Assembly: GCA_028720105.1 (NCBI GenBank)
Contig: JAQYLI010000017.1
Span: 124,001-188,000, forward strand
Direction of reading: 5' to 3'
Source of the DNA: Oscillospiraceae bacterium
GTDB lineage: Bacteria; Bacillota; Clostridia; Oscillospirales; Ruminococcaceae
Length of the DNA: 64,000 nucleotides
In this document: piece after piece, positions 1-9,300 of the stretch
How positions within the stretch are numbered: the first letter of the stretch is position 1
How the letters are laid out: each line of letters begins with the position of its first letter
Made by a program: the position numbers and the translations under genes
The notes under the pieces: model-generated
Database searches by the model: none
Told to the model about the DNA's origin: nothing
What the model saw: only the letters and a program-made list of their open reading frames with translations

Positions 1-656
1 TTATACAGCTCCCAGGGATCGTCAAAGCCGTTTTCCTCGATAGTCTGCTTGTTGTAGATAACGATCTGCTCGGCGGAAACGCTGTTAACAAGCTCATAGT
101 GCTTGCCGTTGAAGTTATAGATCTCCATAGCGGGCTTCATATCTGCCCAGAGAGGAGAATCCATATCTATGTACTCGTCAATAGGCTGGAACATTCCGTT
201 GATAACACCCTTGGGAAGAGCCGCAGTATCGCAGGGGAAGAAGTCTACGCCTGTTCCGCCCAGAACATTGGTGGAAAGGTCGGAATAACGACTGTTCCAG
301 GTAGTGGGATAATACTCTACCTCGCCGCCGTACTTGCTCTTGAAAAGGTTAAGAGGAACGGACTCGGAGTTTCCTGTGCCGGAAGGGTTAATGTCGTAGT
401 GAGCAAGCCACTTGATGGTCTTGTTCTCAAGCTCCACATCACGGAGATTTTCCTCAGCTACCTGATCGAGAGTCTTCTGATCCTCCTCCGCAACGGTAGC
501 GGTATTGATCTCAACAGTTACCGCAGTGGTGGTCTCCGAAGTAGCTTCGGTGGTCTCCTGAGAAGCACCGCCTTCGCTGTTTCCGCCGCAGGCAGTAAGA
601 CCCATTGTGAGAGTCAGTGCGGAAATTCCCGCAATTGTTTTCTTAAAATTCTTCAT
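1..656 (-). CDS. ABC-transporter solute-binding lipoprotein (partial at left edge)
   Basis: Cell-surface substrate-binding lipoprotein of an ABC importer, probably for a sugar or oligosaccharide (family 1 extracellular binding protein type). Only the first 218 codons are in the window, so the C-terminal half and any permease genes are unseen. The start is ATG at 656-654 behind an AAAGGAATG ribosome site. Residues 1-23 are a lipoprotein signal ending in the lipobox LTAC (Cys23). A Gly/Ser/Thr/Glu-rich linker follows to about residue 60. Segments such as KWLAHYDINPSG and NVLGGTGVDFFPCD fit the family. The ligand cannot be told from this part. It has its own strong promoter upstream at 712-740. 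Confidence 0.85.
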   Translation of the reverse strand, partial: MKNFKKTIAGISALTLTMGLTACGGNSEGGASQETTEATSETTTAVTVEINTATVAEEDQKTLDQVAEENLRDVELENKTIKWLAHYDINPSGTGNSESVPLNLFKSKYGGEVEYYPTTWNSRYSDLSTNVLGGTGVDFFPCDTAALPKGVINGMFQPIDEYIDMDSPLWADMKPAMEIYNFNGKHYELVNSVSAEQIVIYNKQTIEENGFDDPWELY

Positions 657-711
657 TTCAAACATTCCTTTCATTCTCCCAAACTTTACATAAATAAAGC
701 TTATAAAAAAT

Positions 712-740
712 ATTTTACCATATTATTTATCAAAAGTCAA
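712..740 (-). promoter_or_regulatory. Sigma-A promoter of the binding-protein gene
   Basis: On the minus strand TTGACT (740-735) and TAAAAT (717-712) are separated by exactly 17 bases, with a TGG extended -10. Transcription would start near 705, giving a leader of about 50 bases. The -35 has one mismatch and the -10 one mismatch to consensus. Confidence 0.75.
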
Positions 741-947
741 ATGTTTTTGTATATCTTTTGGTTGAATATTTTACTGTTTTGCCTGCAAACGAAAACATTA
801 TATTAAATATTATTTAAATTTATGTTATCCGACTTTTTTCGACAATTTTTTTATTCCAATTTGTTTTATAATCCCAATTAGGGAAAAAAATGAGTTATAA
901 TATAAAATGTATGATTATCATTCGCTGAAAGGATTGAACCATTCGAT

Positions 948-1193
948 ATGAACTACATAGCAGCCGAACGTCTGAGAGCGCTCCGCGAGGACAACGACTA
1001 CACACAAAGGGAAATTGCCGCACTGCTTAAATGCTCTCAGGTCAGCTATTCGCATTATGAGATCGGACGCCGTGATATCCCCATAGACCACCTTGTCACC
1101 CTGTCCGAGTTTTACGGCGTCAGCGTGGACTATATCCTCGGCGTTACCGACTCTAAGCAGAGATATCCCGAAACCGCAGCCCCAAAGGGTTAA
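948..1193 (+). CDS. Small XRE-family (Cro/CI-type) transcriptional regulator
   Basis: An 81-residue DNA-binding protein that is almost only a helix-turn-helix domain (residues about 5-62). The signature segments are TQREIAALLKCSQ, YSHYEIGRRDIP and the closing YILGVTD, typical of stand-alone XRE repressors. The ATG at 948 has an AAAGGA site 14 bases upstream, which is rather far. Its stop overlaps the stop of the convergent AI-2E-family gene by four bases (1190-1193). Targets are unknown. No phage genes adjoin it, so a housekeeping role is more likely than a prophage one. Confidence 0.88.
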   Translation: MNYIAAERLRALREDNDYTQREIAALLKCSQVSYSHYEIGRRDIPIDHLVTLSEFYGVSVDYILGVTDSKQRYPETAAPKG

Positions 1194-2266
1194 ACACTCC
1201 TGCCCCGCCCGCTTTCTATTTTCTCCCTGATAAGGGTGTACGCCGCAGATACAAGGGGTATGCCAAGCATTATCCCTGTTGCTCCCCAAAGCTCCGCTCC
1301 TGCAATTATCGCCGCCAGAATGAGTATCGGCGGCAGCCCCACGCTCTTACCCACAACTTTTGGGTAGATAAAATTATTTTCAAGCTGCTGGAGTATTATG
1401 ATAAAGGCCAGAAACCACAGGGCTGAGGAGGGCTTTACAAGAAAGAGTATGAGGGCTGAGGGTATAGCTCCCGCAATGGCTCCCGCCACAGGCACAAGAG
1501 CCGTCACAGCAATTATTGCGCTTATAAGCAGAGGATATTCAAAGCCGAAAAGCACCATTCCTATAAAGCAGAGAGTGCCGAGAACAGCCGCCTCCGACAG
1601 CTGACCCGCTATAAAACTCACAAGACAGGAGTTTACCGCGGATATCACACGGGCGGCTTTTTTGTATGCCCCGTTGGACAAAGCAGCCTTTGCAGCCGAG
1701 CTTACAAAGTCGAGAAGCAGCTCTTTCTGGGCAAGGATATATACCGACAGCACCGCTCCCACAAGAAATGAAGCCGCCCCTTTAAGGAAATCCGCCGTGA
1801 CCTTATAGGTGCGGTCGAAAAGCGCAGGCAGACGTAGGGACATCTGCTCTATAAGGCTGTCAAGAAGCTTTACGAGAGCGGGAGTGTTTGCCGCTTCGCT
1901 TTCATAGCGCCTGCGGAAATCGCTGTAGTAGCCGTCAACGCTGTTTACAAAAAGAGCGGCGCTTTCCCACAGCTTCGGCAGGATAAGCACTCCTGCGGCG
2001 GCGATAACTCCCGATATTATAAGATAAACAAGGACTATAGCCGCAGTGCGGGCGGCTTTTTTGTTTATACGCCTGTCGAAAAAGTCCTCAAAGCGGCATA
2101 CCGCAGGGTCGATGACTGCTGCAAGCAGGATACCCGTGATAAAGGGCGCAGCGGCGGAAAATATCACCGATACCGTCCCGATAACGTCATCGGGACGGAT
2201 AAGCACTGCCAGAGCCAGAAAGACAAGAAGACCCGGCGCAAGGTATTTTTTATAGCTTCGTCTCAT
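1190..2266 (-). CDS. AI-2E family / PerM-like membrane permease
   Basis: Polytopic membrane protein of 358 residues, of normal family length. Hydrophobic hairpins near the N-terminus (about residues 10-55) and a cluster from about 205 to 345 flank a more soluble middle part. This is the usual layout of the AI-2E/PerM exporter-like family (PF01594). The C-terminal segment with GVMLGIPL-like residues (here GIMLGIPLVSAAY) is characteristic. The start is ATG at 2266 with GGAGGAGC just upstream. Family members have been linked to autoinducer-2 export or Na+/H+ exchange. Which applies here is unknown. Confidence 0.85.
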   Translation of the reverse strand: MRRSYKKYLAPGLLVFLALAVLIRPDDVIGTVSVIFSAAAPFITGILLAAVIDPAVCRFEDFFDRRINKKAARTAAIVLVYLIISGVIAAAGVLILPKLWESAALFVNSVDGYYSDFRRRYESEAANTPALVKLLDSLIEQMSLRLPALFDRTYKVTADFLKGAASFLVGAVLSVYILAQKELLLDFVSSAAKAALSNGAYKKAARVISAVNSCLVSFIAGQLSEAAVLGTLCFIGMVLFGFEYPLLISAIIAVTALVPVAGAIAGAIPSALILFLVKPSSALWFLAFIIILQQLENNFIYPKVVGKSVGLPPILILAAIIAGAELWGATGIMLGIPLVSAAYTLIREKIESGRGRSV

Positions 2267-2330
2267 AGCTCCTCCGGGATTTTTTATTTATAGTATGCTC
2301 TCCGCATTCACCCATATTCTTTATAATTTA

Positions 2331-2358
2331 TTCTTTATTCTCTATTCTTTATTCTTTA
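2331..2358. repeat. Four tandem 7-base units upstream of the AI-2E permease gene
   Basis: Four consecutive heptamers TTCTTTA, TTCTCTA, TTCTTTA, TTCTTTA in the 160-base gap between the permease start and the end of the YeiH-like gene. A length-variable tract here could alter leader or promoter spacing, but that is speculation. Confidence 0.6.
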
Positions 2359-2385
2359 AATTCCTACATTTCCAATTTATTGCAG

Positions 2386-2419
2386 AAAAATGTCTCCCCC
2401 ATTTTAGAGGAGAGAGACA
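2386..2419 (-). terminator. Rho-independent terminator of the YeiH-like gene
   Basis: On the minus strand, just after the stop at 2427, an imperfect stem closed by TGTCTC/GAGACA is followed by TTTTTC. It lies between the YeiH-like gene and the AI-2E permease, which are transcribed in the same direction, so it separates two units. Confidence 0.6.
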
Positions 2420-2426
2420 AATAATA

Positions 2427-3461
2427 TCACACAATACCCATAAAATATTCCACCGCAATAGCCACAATTACCACCAGAGCCGAGATGATAAATCCGTGAA
2501 GCATAGGAGCGATGCCGGATTTTTTCATATCCTTGAAGCTTGTACCGAGACCTATAGCCGCAAGAGCCGCTATCATAAGGAACTTGCTTATTTCCTTCAT
2601 ACCGTGGGAAACTGCGGCAGGGATAAGTCCGAAGCTGTTTATTACCGCAAGACCTATAAAGCCCAGGATAAAGAGAGGAAGTATCTTTGTGATATGAAGC
2701 TTGGACTTGACGTTTTCGGTAACCTCAGCCGCAGTCTCTTTGCGTTTGATGTGAGCGTTGATGAGCGCAAAGACAATGACTGTGGGAATGATGGAAAGGG
2801 TACGGGTGAGCTTTACCATTGTGGCAAAGTCTCCCGCTGCCTCCGAAAATGCATAGCCTGCCGCCACCACGCTGGAGGTGTCATTTACGGCTGTGCCTGC
2901 CCATAAGCCGTATGCCATATCCGAAAGTCCCATTGCCCTGCCCAGAATGGGGAACAGCACTATCATAGCCATATCAAAGAGAAACGTTGCGGACATCGAA
3001 TAGGCAATGTCATTGTCGTCGGCGTCGATAACGGGGGCAATTGCCGCAATTGCCGAGCCGCCGCAAATTCCTGTTCCTGCGGAGATGAGATTTGAAAGCT
3101 TCCAGTTTATTTTAAGCGCCCTTCCCACAAAATGACCCACTCCGAAGCAGGTAAGCAGGGTGAAGAACATTACGCAGAGTGACATTTTTCCCACCTGAAG
3201 CACAACGGCAATATTAAGGCTTGCGCCAAGAAGGATAATGGCGAATTTCAGCATCTTTTTTGATGTGAATTTAAGTCCCGGCTCAAACTTCTCCCCGGGC
3301 TTGCGGATACCGTTTATTATCATTCCGATAAAAAGGGCAATTACCGACGCGCCGATAAGGTGAACAGGCAGCAGACCCTCTATAAATTTTGCGGCTGCCG
3401 CAATTACAAGGGCTAAAGCAAAGCCCGGCAGCAGCGCTGTGATTTTCTTTACGGTGTTCAT
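2427..3461 (-). CDS. YeiH/UPF0324 family putative anion (sulfate/sulfite) exporter
   Basis: Integral membrane protein of 344 residues with about ten hydrophobic segments, in the UPF0324 (PF03601) family. Segments such as GASVIALFIGMIING, SAGTGICGGSAIAAIAP and AGTAVNDTSSVVAAG are family hallmarks. I start it at ATG 3461 (MNTVKKIT), which has AAGGAGAG upstream. A longer in-frame extension to 3572 would run through the promoter. In E. coli yeiH is divergent from the LysR gene yeiE, linked to sulfite stress, and the same arrangement is seen here. Substrate is therefore inferred only by analogy. Confidence 0.85.
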   Translation of the reverse strand: MNTVKKITALLPGFALALVIAAAAKFIEGLLPVHLIGASVIALFIGMIINGIRKPGEKFEPGLKFTSKKMLKFAIILLGASLNIAVVLQVGKMSLCVMFFTLLTCFGVGHFVGRALKINWKLSNLISAGTGICGGSAIAAIAPVIDADDNDIAYSMSATFLFDMAMIVLFPILGRAMGLSDMAYGLWAGTAVNDTSSVVAAGYAFSEAAGDFATMVKLTRTLSIIPTVIVFALINAHIKRKETAAEVTENVKSKLHITKILPLFILGFIGLAVINSFGLIPAAVSHGMKEISKFLMIAALAAIGLGTSFKDMKKSGIAPMLHGFIISALVVIVAIAVEYFMGIV

Positions 3462-3501
3462 ATTTTTTCTCTCCTTAAACAATATTATTTGTTCCGATAT
3501 C

Positions 3502-3533
3502 TTGATTTTATCATATATTTGTGATAAAATCAA
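3502..3533. promoter_or_regulatory. Palindrome holding two mirror-image overlapping promoters
   Basis: A perfect 12-base inverted repeat (3502-3513 and 3522-3533, 8-base spacer). Each strand carries TTGATT-N17-TAAAAT inside it. The plus-strand pair is 3502-3507 and 3525-3530, facing the LysR gene. The minus-strand pair is 3533-3528 and 3510-3505, facing the YeiH-like gene. A second inverted repeat, ATTATCAT/ATGATAAT (3534-3541 and 3552-3559), lies in the LysR leader. Both are candidate LysR operators. Confidence 0.7.
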
Positions 3534-3587
3534 ATTATCATTTAATATCAGATGATAATCAAAATTTATCACAGGAGATATTTTTTT

Positions 3588-4460
3588 ATGATAGATGTGC
3601 GGATAGAGACCTTTCTAACCCTTTGCAGGCTTATGAATTACCGAAAGACCGCCGAGGAGCTTAATATGACCCAGCCTGCGGTGACTCAGCATATACATTA
3701 TCTTGAGAATTACTATAACTGCAAGCTGTTCATCTATGACAGAAAGAGCCTTAAAATGACACGTGAAGCGGAGCTTTTAAAAAAATACGCAGAGAACATT
3801 TCCTATCAGGAGAAAAAGCTGAAAACCGCCCTGGCAGACAAGGGCTGCCGCAGCATTTCCATAGGTGCCACCAAAACGGTGGGCGAATACGTCATAGCAG
3901 GGCATATATCAAGGTTTCTGAAAGAGGACAATAACCGAATTTCCGTAAACATCGACAATACGGAAAAACTTCTTCGGGCATTGTCCGAGGGAAATATTGA
4001 CTTTGCGGTGATAGAGGGCTTTTTCGACCGCAGCCGTTTCGCTTCAAAGCTGTACAGACAGGAGCCTTTTGTGGGGATATGCGGAGCAGACCACCCCTTT
4101 GCAGGACGGGAAGTCACCCTTGACGAGGCTATGAACGAAAATCTTTTTGTCCGCGAAGAGGGCAGCGGAACCAGAGAAATCCTGGAACAGCTTCTTACCG
4201 AGCAGAACCGCTCCCTGTCCGAGTTTAAGGAAATTAACGTCATAAGCAGCTTTGGGCTTACTTCAAAGCTTCTCCCGGAATGCGGCGCCATAGCCTTTGC
4301 ATACCGCGCTGCGGGAGATCAGGACTCAATGCTTGCAAGCTTTAAAGTAAAGGGCTGGGACATTATGCGCGAGTTCAACTACGTCTATCTCGACACCCCC
4401 TTTTCCGAAAGCGATGTGGAATATTTTGACTCGTTCCGAACAGAAAAACCGTCAGAATAA
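3588..4460 (+). CDS. LysR-family transcriptional regulator
   Basis: A 290-residue LysR-type regulator. The N-terminal winged helix contains RKTAEELNMTQPAVTQHIHYLE. The rest is the periplasmic-binding-like effector domain, with the common GSGTREILEQLL segment near residue 200. The start is ATG 3588 (MIDVRIETF) with ACAGGAGA upstream. An in-frame earlier ATG at 3552 lacks a good site. It is divergent from the YeiH-like transporter, as with E. coli YeiE/YeiH. I infer that it senses an anion or sulfur-related ligand and controls the transporter through the palindrome between them. Confidence 0.9.
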   Translation: MIDVRIETFLTLCRLMNYRKTAEELNMTQPAVTQHIHYLENYYNCKLFIYDRKSLKMTREAELLKKYAENISYQEKKLKTALADKGCRSISIGATKTVGEYVIAGHISRFLKEDNNRISVNIDNTEKLLRALSEGNIDFAVIEGFFDRSRFASKLYRQEPFVGICGADHPFAGREVTLDEAMNENLFVREEGSGTREILEQLLTEQNRSLSEFKEINVISSFGLTSKLLPECGAIAFAYRAAGDQDSMLASFKVKGWDIMREFNYVYLDTPFSESDVEYFDSFRTEKPSE

Positions 4461-4562
4461 CCAACCCCCAATGAGCCGTTTATTCGCCAGATTATTGATA
4501 TTTATGAGGGAAATCTTAGGCAGCAAGGTAATGCCTTAACAAATAATTATGCACAATCACTA

Positions 4563-4591
4563 TTGACAATCGAAAAGCATTGTGATATATT
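4563..4591 (+). promoter_or_regulatory. Sigma-A promoter of the vWA protein gene
   Basis: TTGACA (4563-4568), 17-base spacer, TATATT (4586-4591), with TGA extending the -10. The expected start near 4598 leaves a leader of about 95 bases containing a weak TATCC/GGATA hairpin. Confidence 0.75.
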
Positions 4592-4693
4592 TTAATAGGT
4601 TTGTAATATTTGCCAAAAGCCTTTAAAAATATTGCAAATAGGCACTATCCTTTTGGGGGATACTATATCACAAAATTTTAAGGAGGATGTAAT

Positions 4694-6169
4694 ATGAAAC
4701 TCAGCAAGCTCAAGAAAAGCATTGCAGCTGTAATGGCAGCAGCGGCAATGTGCGTCACACAGTTCGGCATAACTGCTTTCGCAGCTGACACCGGCTATAC
4801 CGTGACTGTCACTACCGAGGGAAGCGGTACTGCTTACTCAGATCCCGCAGTTCAGACGCCTAACGGAAAGGTAACACTGACCGCAGTACCCGACGCAGGA
4901 TTTGAGTTCGACCATTGGGACATTGTTTCTCCCAACACAACACAGGGAGACAAAGTATATACAAAGACTGCCAGCGTTGTATTCATTGTTGATACAACAG
5001 GCTCTATGAGCAATGACATTAAGAAAGTTAAGAACAATCTTATCAATCTCGTTCAGTCCCTGGACTCCAAGGGCATCGGTCTGAATATGTCCATCATTGC
5101 TTACAGCGATGTGAAAAACTTTGAAGGCTCCACTGTGTACTACACATTTGCCGACGGTACCCACTGGACAACAGATGTGAATGAAGCCGTTAAAATATTT
5201 GACAGCATAAAAACAGGCAAAGGATCCAAGGAAACTCCTACCGACGCTTTCACACAGCTCGTTACAAGCGACGGCTCTCTGAATTTCCCCGCAGGCTCCA
5301 TTAACAACTATATCTTCTTATTAACAGATGAAGATTACTATGAGCTTAACGACAGCTCCAAGAACCGTTATCCTATGGCAACCTGGGTGGAAAAGTTCAC
5401 TGATGCAAAGGTAAAGGTTTCGGTAGTTACAACAACTCAGGAATATAAAAAAGGAACTTATAAAGACTTGTTTGAAAAGACAGGCGGTATGTATATCGAC
5501 ATTGCGTCGAAGGATTACGGCAAGCTTATGGAAGAATTCTCCAATTACCTTGACAAGACCTCCGAGACATCTGTAACCTACAGCGAGACCTCATATTCCA
5601 ATCCCGCTACATTCGATATGCCCGAATGTAATATTACTGCAAAAGCAGTTTTCAAGACCGCTGCCAAGAGCACTCACACCATTTCGGTAATAACTAACGG
5701 TCACGGCAGAGCATACGCAAACAAGAGCTCTGCATATTCGGGCGAGACAGTCAATATCACTGCTGTTCCCGAAAGCGGATATGTTATTGATACTATCCGC
5801 TGCACCAGCGGCGGCGCTTTTCTTAACGGCAATTCCTTCATAATGCCCGATGCCGATGTTGTTATCAGCGTGACATTCAAAGAGGATACCTCAAAGTATG
5901 TTTATTTGGCTCACCCCTTCTCCTACGTATTCAGCTATGATTCCGATATGACGCTTATCGGAACAAACGCTAACCGCGGCTTTGACAGCTATCCCGAGTA
6001 TGTTGCTGTTAAGATCGACCTCGGCGCAGACTATGCAGGCAAAACAGGCACGATCCGCGCAGGCAGAAAGCCCGGCAGCAATGTGATCGAGACTGTCACA
6101 CTTGACGAGAACGGCTGTTATGTATTCAAGGCAGGCATTTCAAAGAACTATTCCTTCGTACTGGACTAA
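4694..6169 (+). CDS. Secreted vWA-domain protein with the vWA set inside an InlB-type repeat domain
   Basis: Exported surface protein of 491 residues. Residues 1-31 are a signal peptide ending FAA. Residues about 34-90 begin a divergent InlB B-repeat-like domain (GKVTLTAVPDAGFEFDHW). A von Willebrand A domain then starts, with metal-site residues D100-x-T102-x-S104, and runs to about 285. The InlB-type domain resumes with FDMPECNITAKAVF. A second, uninterrupted copy covers about 327-400 (NGHGRAYANKSS to MPDADVVISVTF). The C-terminal 90 residues are unassigned. No LPXTG or dockerin is seen. vWA domains usually bind protein ligands or matrix, so an adhesion role is inferred. The start has AAGGAGGATG upstream. 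Confidence 0.8.
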   Translation: MKLSKLKKSIAAVMAAAAMCVTQFGITAFAADTGYTVTVTTEGSGTAYSDPAVQTPNGKVTLTAVPDAGFEFDHWDIVSPNTTQGDKVYTKTASVVFIVDTTGSMSNDIKKVKNNLINLVQSLDSKGIGLNMSIIAYSDVKNFEGSTVYYTFADGTHWTTDVNEAVKIFDSIKTGKGSKETPTDAFTQLVTSDGSLNFPAGSINNYIFLLTDEDYYELNDSSKNRYPMATWVEKFTDAKVKVSVVTTTQEYKKGTYKDLFEKTGGMYIDIASKDYGKLMEEFSNYLDKTSETSVTYSETSYSNPATFDMPECNITAKAVFKTAAKSTHTISVITNGHGRAYANKSSAYSGETVNITAVPESGYVIDTIRCTSGGAFLNGNSFIMPDADVVISVTFKEDTSKYVYLAHPFSYVFSYDSDMTLIGTNANRGFDSYPEYVAVKIDLGADYAGKTGTIRAGRKPGSNVIETVTLDENGCYVFKAGISKNYSFVLD

Positions 6170-6200
6170 GTTTGAACAGCTGAAATTATAACACATATAT

Positions 6201-6235
6201 CCTCACTTGCAGGTTTTGCAGGTGAGGATTTTTTA
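6201..6235 (+). terminator. Rho-independent terminator after the vWA gene
   Basis: CCTCACTTGCA and TGCAGGTGAGG form an 11-base stem with one wobble pair, loop GGTTT, followed by ATTTTTTATT. Confidence 0.9.
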
Positions 6236-6283
6236 TTCGGCAGAATAACCAAAACTTATCCTGCCGATTTTTACCTCAGACTG

Positions 6284-6312
6284 TTGAAATTTATCGGGGA
6301 ATGTGATATAAT
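6284..6312 (+). promoter_or_regulatory. Sigma-A promoter of the amidase gene
   Basis: TTGAAA (6284-6289), 17 bases, TATAAT (6307-6312) with TGA before the -10. Start expected near 6319, about 75 bases before the ATG at 6395. Confidence 0.75.
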
Positions 6313-6394
6313 AAAATTAACATTTCCGGGTTAACCTTCCGAGCTGAAAATAAAAAAAGAAACGAACAAGAGATAGATCTGAAACAGGAGAACT

Positions 6395-9300
6395 ATGAAA
6401 AAGAAAAAATTATCAGAAAGGCTCGCCGCCCTTGCCTGCGCCGCTTTAATGTCGGTGCCCCTTTGGGGAGATATGAGCGAAGCCCTTTCATTCGGCATTG
6501 ACGTTTCCGCTGAAAGCGAAGCGGTGTATGAAGAAATTATCCCCGAGGTGCAGAGGGACGAGGAGCTTGAAAGCTTTACGGAGCCTGAGTATGCCCCCAT
6601 GTTTTCCTTTCCCGACGAGGTGAGGGGCGTTTACATAAATCCCGAAAAGGATTTTCCCCTGACGGACGAAAACGGCGAGCCCCTTTCCGAGGAGGATATC
6701 GCCGCAGGAATAGACAAGGCTCTGGACGCCGCTCAGGACAAGAGCCTTAACACCGTCATTATCAGCACTTCGGACGAAAACGGCGTTTACTACAGCCTTG
6801 ACGTGAATAAGACCGCCGTCCGCTCCCCTGCGGAGCTATGCGTGGAAAGAGCCGCAGACAGAGGTATGTACGTTTACGTTACCTTCAACATAAACTCCGC
6901 TCTTTCGGGCATTACGGAGGAAACTGCAAAGGCAAGGATAGACCGCCTTGCCCTTACCGCCCATAACTTCACCGTAAAATACCCCGTTGACGGCATTATA
7001 ATTGACGGCTATTATTCAAAGAGAGACGGGGCAAGCTTTGCAAACTACATCGAAAATGGCTCGGGCATAGGCTACGACAACTGGCTCCTTGACAACGGCG
7101 CATATGTGTTCAGCCTTGTTTCCGATGCTGTTCACAGGACAAGCAACAGCGTTCCCGTTGGCATTTCCATTAACGACATCTGGGCAAATTACACCACCAA
7201 GGAAGAGGGCAGCGAGACTTCCGTAAGCTTTGAAGCACTTACCGACGGATATGCCGACACTCTGGGATATATTGAAAAGGGCTATGCGGATTTTATCCTC
7301 GTAAAAGCGGAGGGCGCATTTGCCAGCGAAACTATGCCCTTTGAGGACGTAGTGAGCTGGTGGAACGAGAAGGCTCAGGCTGCGGGAATACCTATGATGA
7401 TCGACCACATCAACGAAAGAGTCTGCTCGGATTACACAGGCTGGAGCTCTCCCGATGAGCTTGTAAAGCAGGTCATCAAGGCGGACGAGTATGATGCCTG
7501 CATTGGCAGCGTGTTCAACTCTCTCTCCTCTCTCGATAAAAATACAGAGGAGTCCACCTCCGTTCTTGTGAAGCATTTTAACGACCAGATAGACAGGGAG
7601 GGCTTAAACAACGAGCTGGAAATGACTCTCCCCCTTTCCACCAAGTTCAAGACAGAAGAGCCTACCGTAATATTCGCAGGCTCCTTTGACCCGAATTTTA
7701 CCATTTATTTCCAGGGTGAGCCTATCGAGCTGAACGAAGCGGGACGATTTTATTTCAATATGGACCTTGACGTGGGCGTGAACACCTTTACGTTTAAAAA
7801 CAAGGGCAAGACCGTTACCTACAAGATAACAAGAACGGTGAACGTCCTCAAAAGCGTTGAACCTGCGGTATCGGAAATGCGCGTTGAAGAGCAGTCCGCC
7901 ATTACCCTCAGCGCAGTCGCATACAAAGGCTCGGACGTAAGAGCCGAGATAAACGGCAAATCCGTCGAACTGAAACCAATTGACGGTCAGACGGACGAGC
8001 TTGACCCTAACTCCAACTATACAAAATACATAGGCACATATATCGCCCCCCAAGGCATAAAGGGGCAGGATATCGACCTTGGAAACGTTACATTTTACGG
8101 CACATATCACACCAAAACAGGCGACTTCAACGAAAGCAGAACCGGCAGCCGTATTATCGTAAACGCCCTTGCGGAAATTCTCAACGACTACAGCGGAAAT
8201 CTTCTTGAGATAAAAAACGACAACACTATGGTCTATGACGCAAAGACCACAAGCACCGACCCCACCCCCGATATGGCGCGTCTCCCTGCAGGCACTCTCG
8301 ATTATCAGGTAAAGACCGTAAGCTACTCGGGAACTGATTATTACCTCACAAATTCCGGCAAGAGAATAAGGGTAAGCGACGTTAACGTCCTTGACAACAA
8401 GCCCTTAGGCTCAAATCCCATAAGCGTGGCAGGCGCCGCAAAGGACGGCACTGACACGGTGATAAGGCTCCGCACAAATTCAAAGGTACCCTTTGCAATG
8501 TCCTTTACGGGGGTAAATTATAACGGCGGAAACAACGGAAATTACTATGTATCATCATTTAACGCCACCGCTCTTGTTATCACCTTTGACTACGTGACAA
8601 GCATATCCGCAAGCAGCATAACATTCCCCGACAGTGCAGTTTTCACCGAGGGAGTATGGGACACCTACGAGTCGGGCGAGCTTACCAAAACAAGGCTCAC
8701 CCTTACCCTCAGACAGTCGGGCATTTTCGGCGGCGTTACCTCCTCTTACGATGGAGAGGGCAATCTTACATTCAGATTTAACGGCTGCCGCAGCTCCCTT
8801 AACGGGGCGACCGTAGTAATTGACCCGGGACACGGCTATACGGGAGCTTCCCAGTTCGACCCCGGTGCTGTGGGACATATAAAGGAGCAGGAAGCAAACC
8901 TTGCCATTGCAAAGCTTGTAACATCAAAGCTTGAAGCGGCAGGCGCAAACGTTATCCGTCTCAAGACCGAGAGCGAGACTTATGTGACCGCTCAGAGAGC
9001 ATCTATCGCAAGGCAGTATAACCCCGACCTTTTCCTTGCAATACACTGCAACGCCGCTGGAGAAAGCGCACGGGGCGCAGAAGCATATTACTTCACACCC
9101 TTCTCCCAGCCCCTTGCCGACCGTATTTCCGCCCGTATAGGCTCATATCTGGGAAAATATGTGGATAACGCCGAGGGTATGGACAGAGGAGAGCAGTACA
9201 ATTACTTCTTCGTTACCCAGCAGCAGGATTTCCCATCTGTGCTTATCGAGTGCGGATTTGTTACCAACTACACCGAGGCTATGGCTCTGGCAAACCCCAC

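Noticed and set aside
99-806. Plus-strand open frame opposite the binding-protein gene
   Set aside because: It is the shadow of the lipoprotein gene and its promoter; no ribosome site and no family features.
4461-4595. Open frame of 45 codons directly after, and in frame with, the LysR stop, reading like protein (PNEPFIRQIIDIYEGN)
   Set aside because: Its last third overlaps a near-consensus promoter (4563-4591) and it has no start or ribosome site; the length is within chance for an A+T-rich gap.
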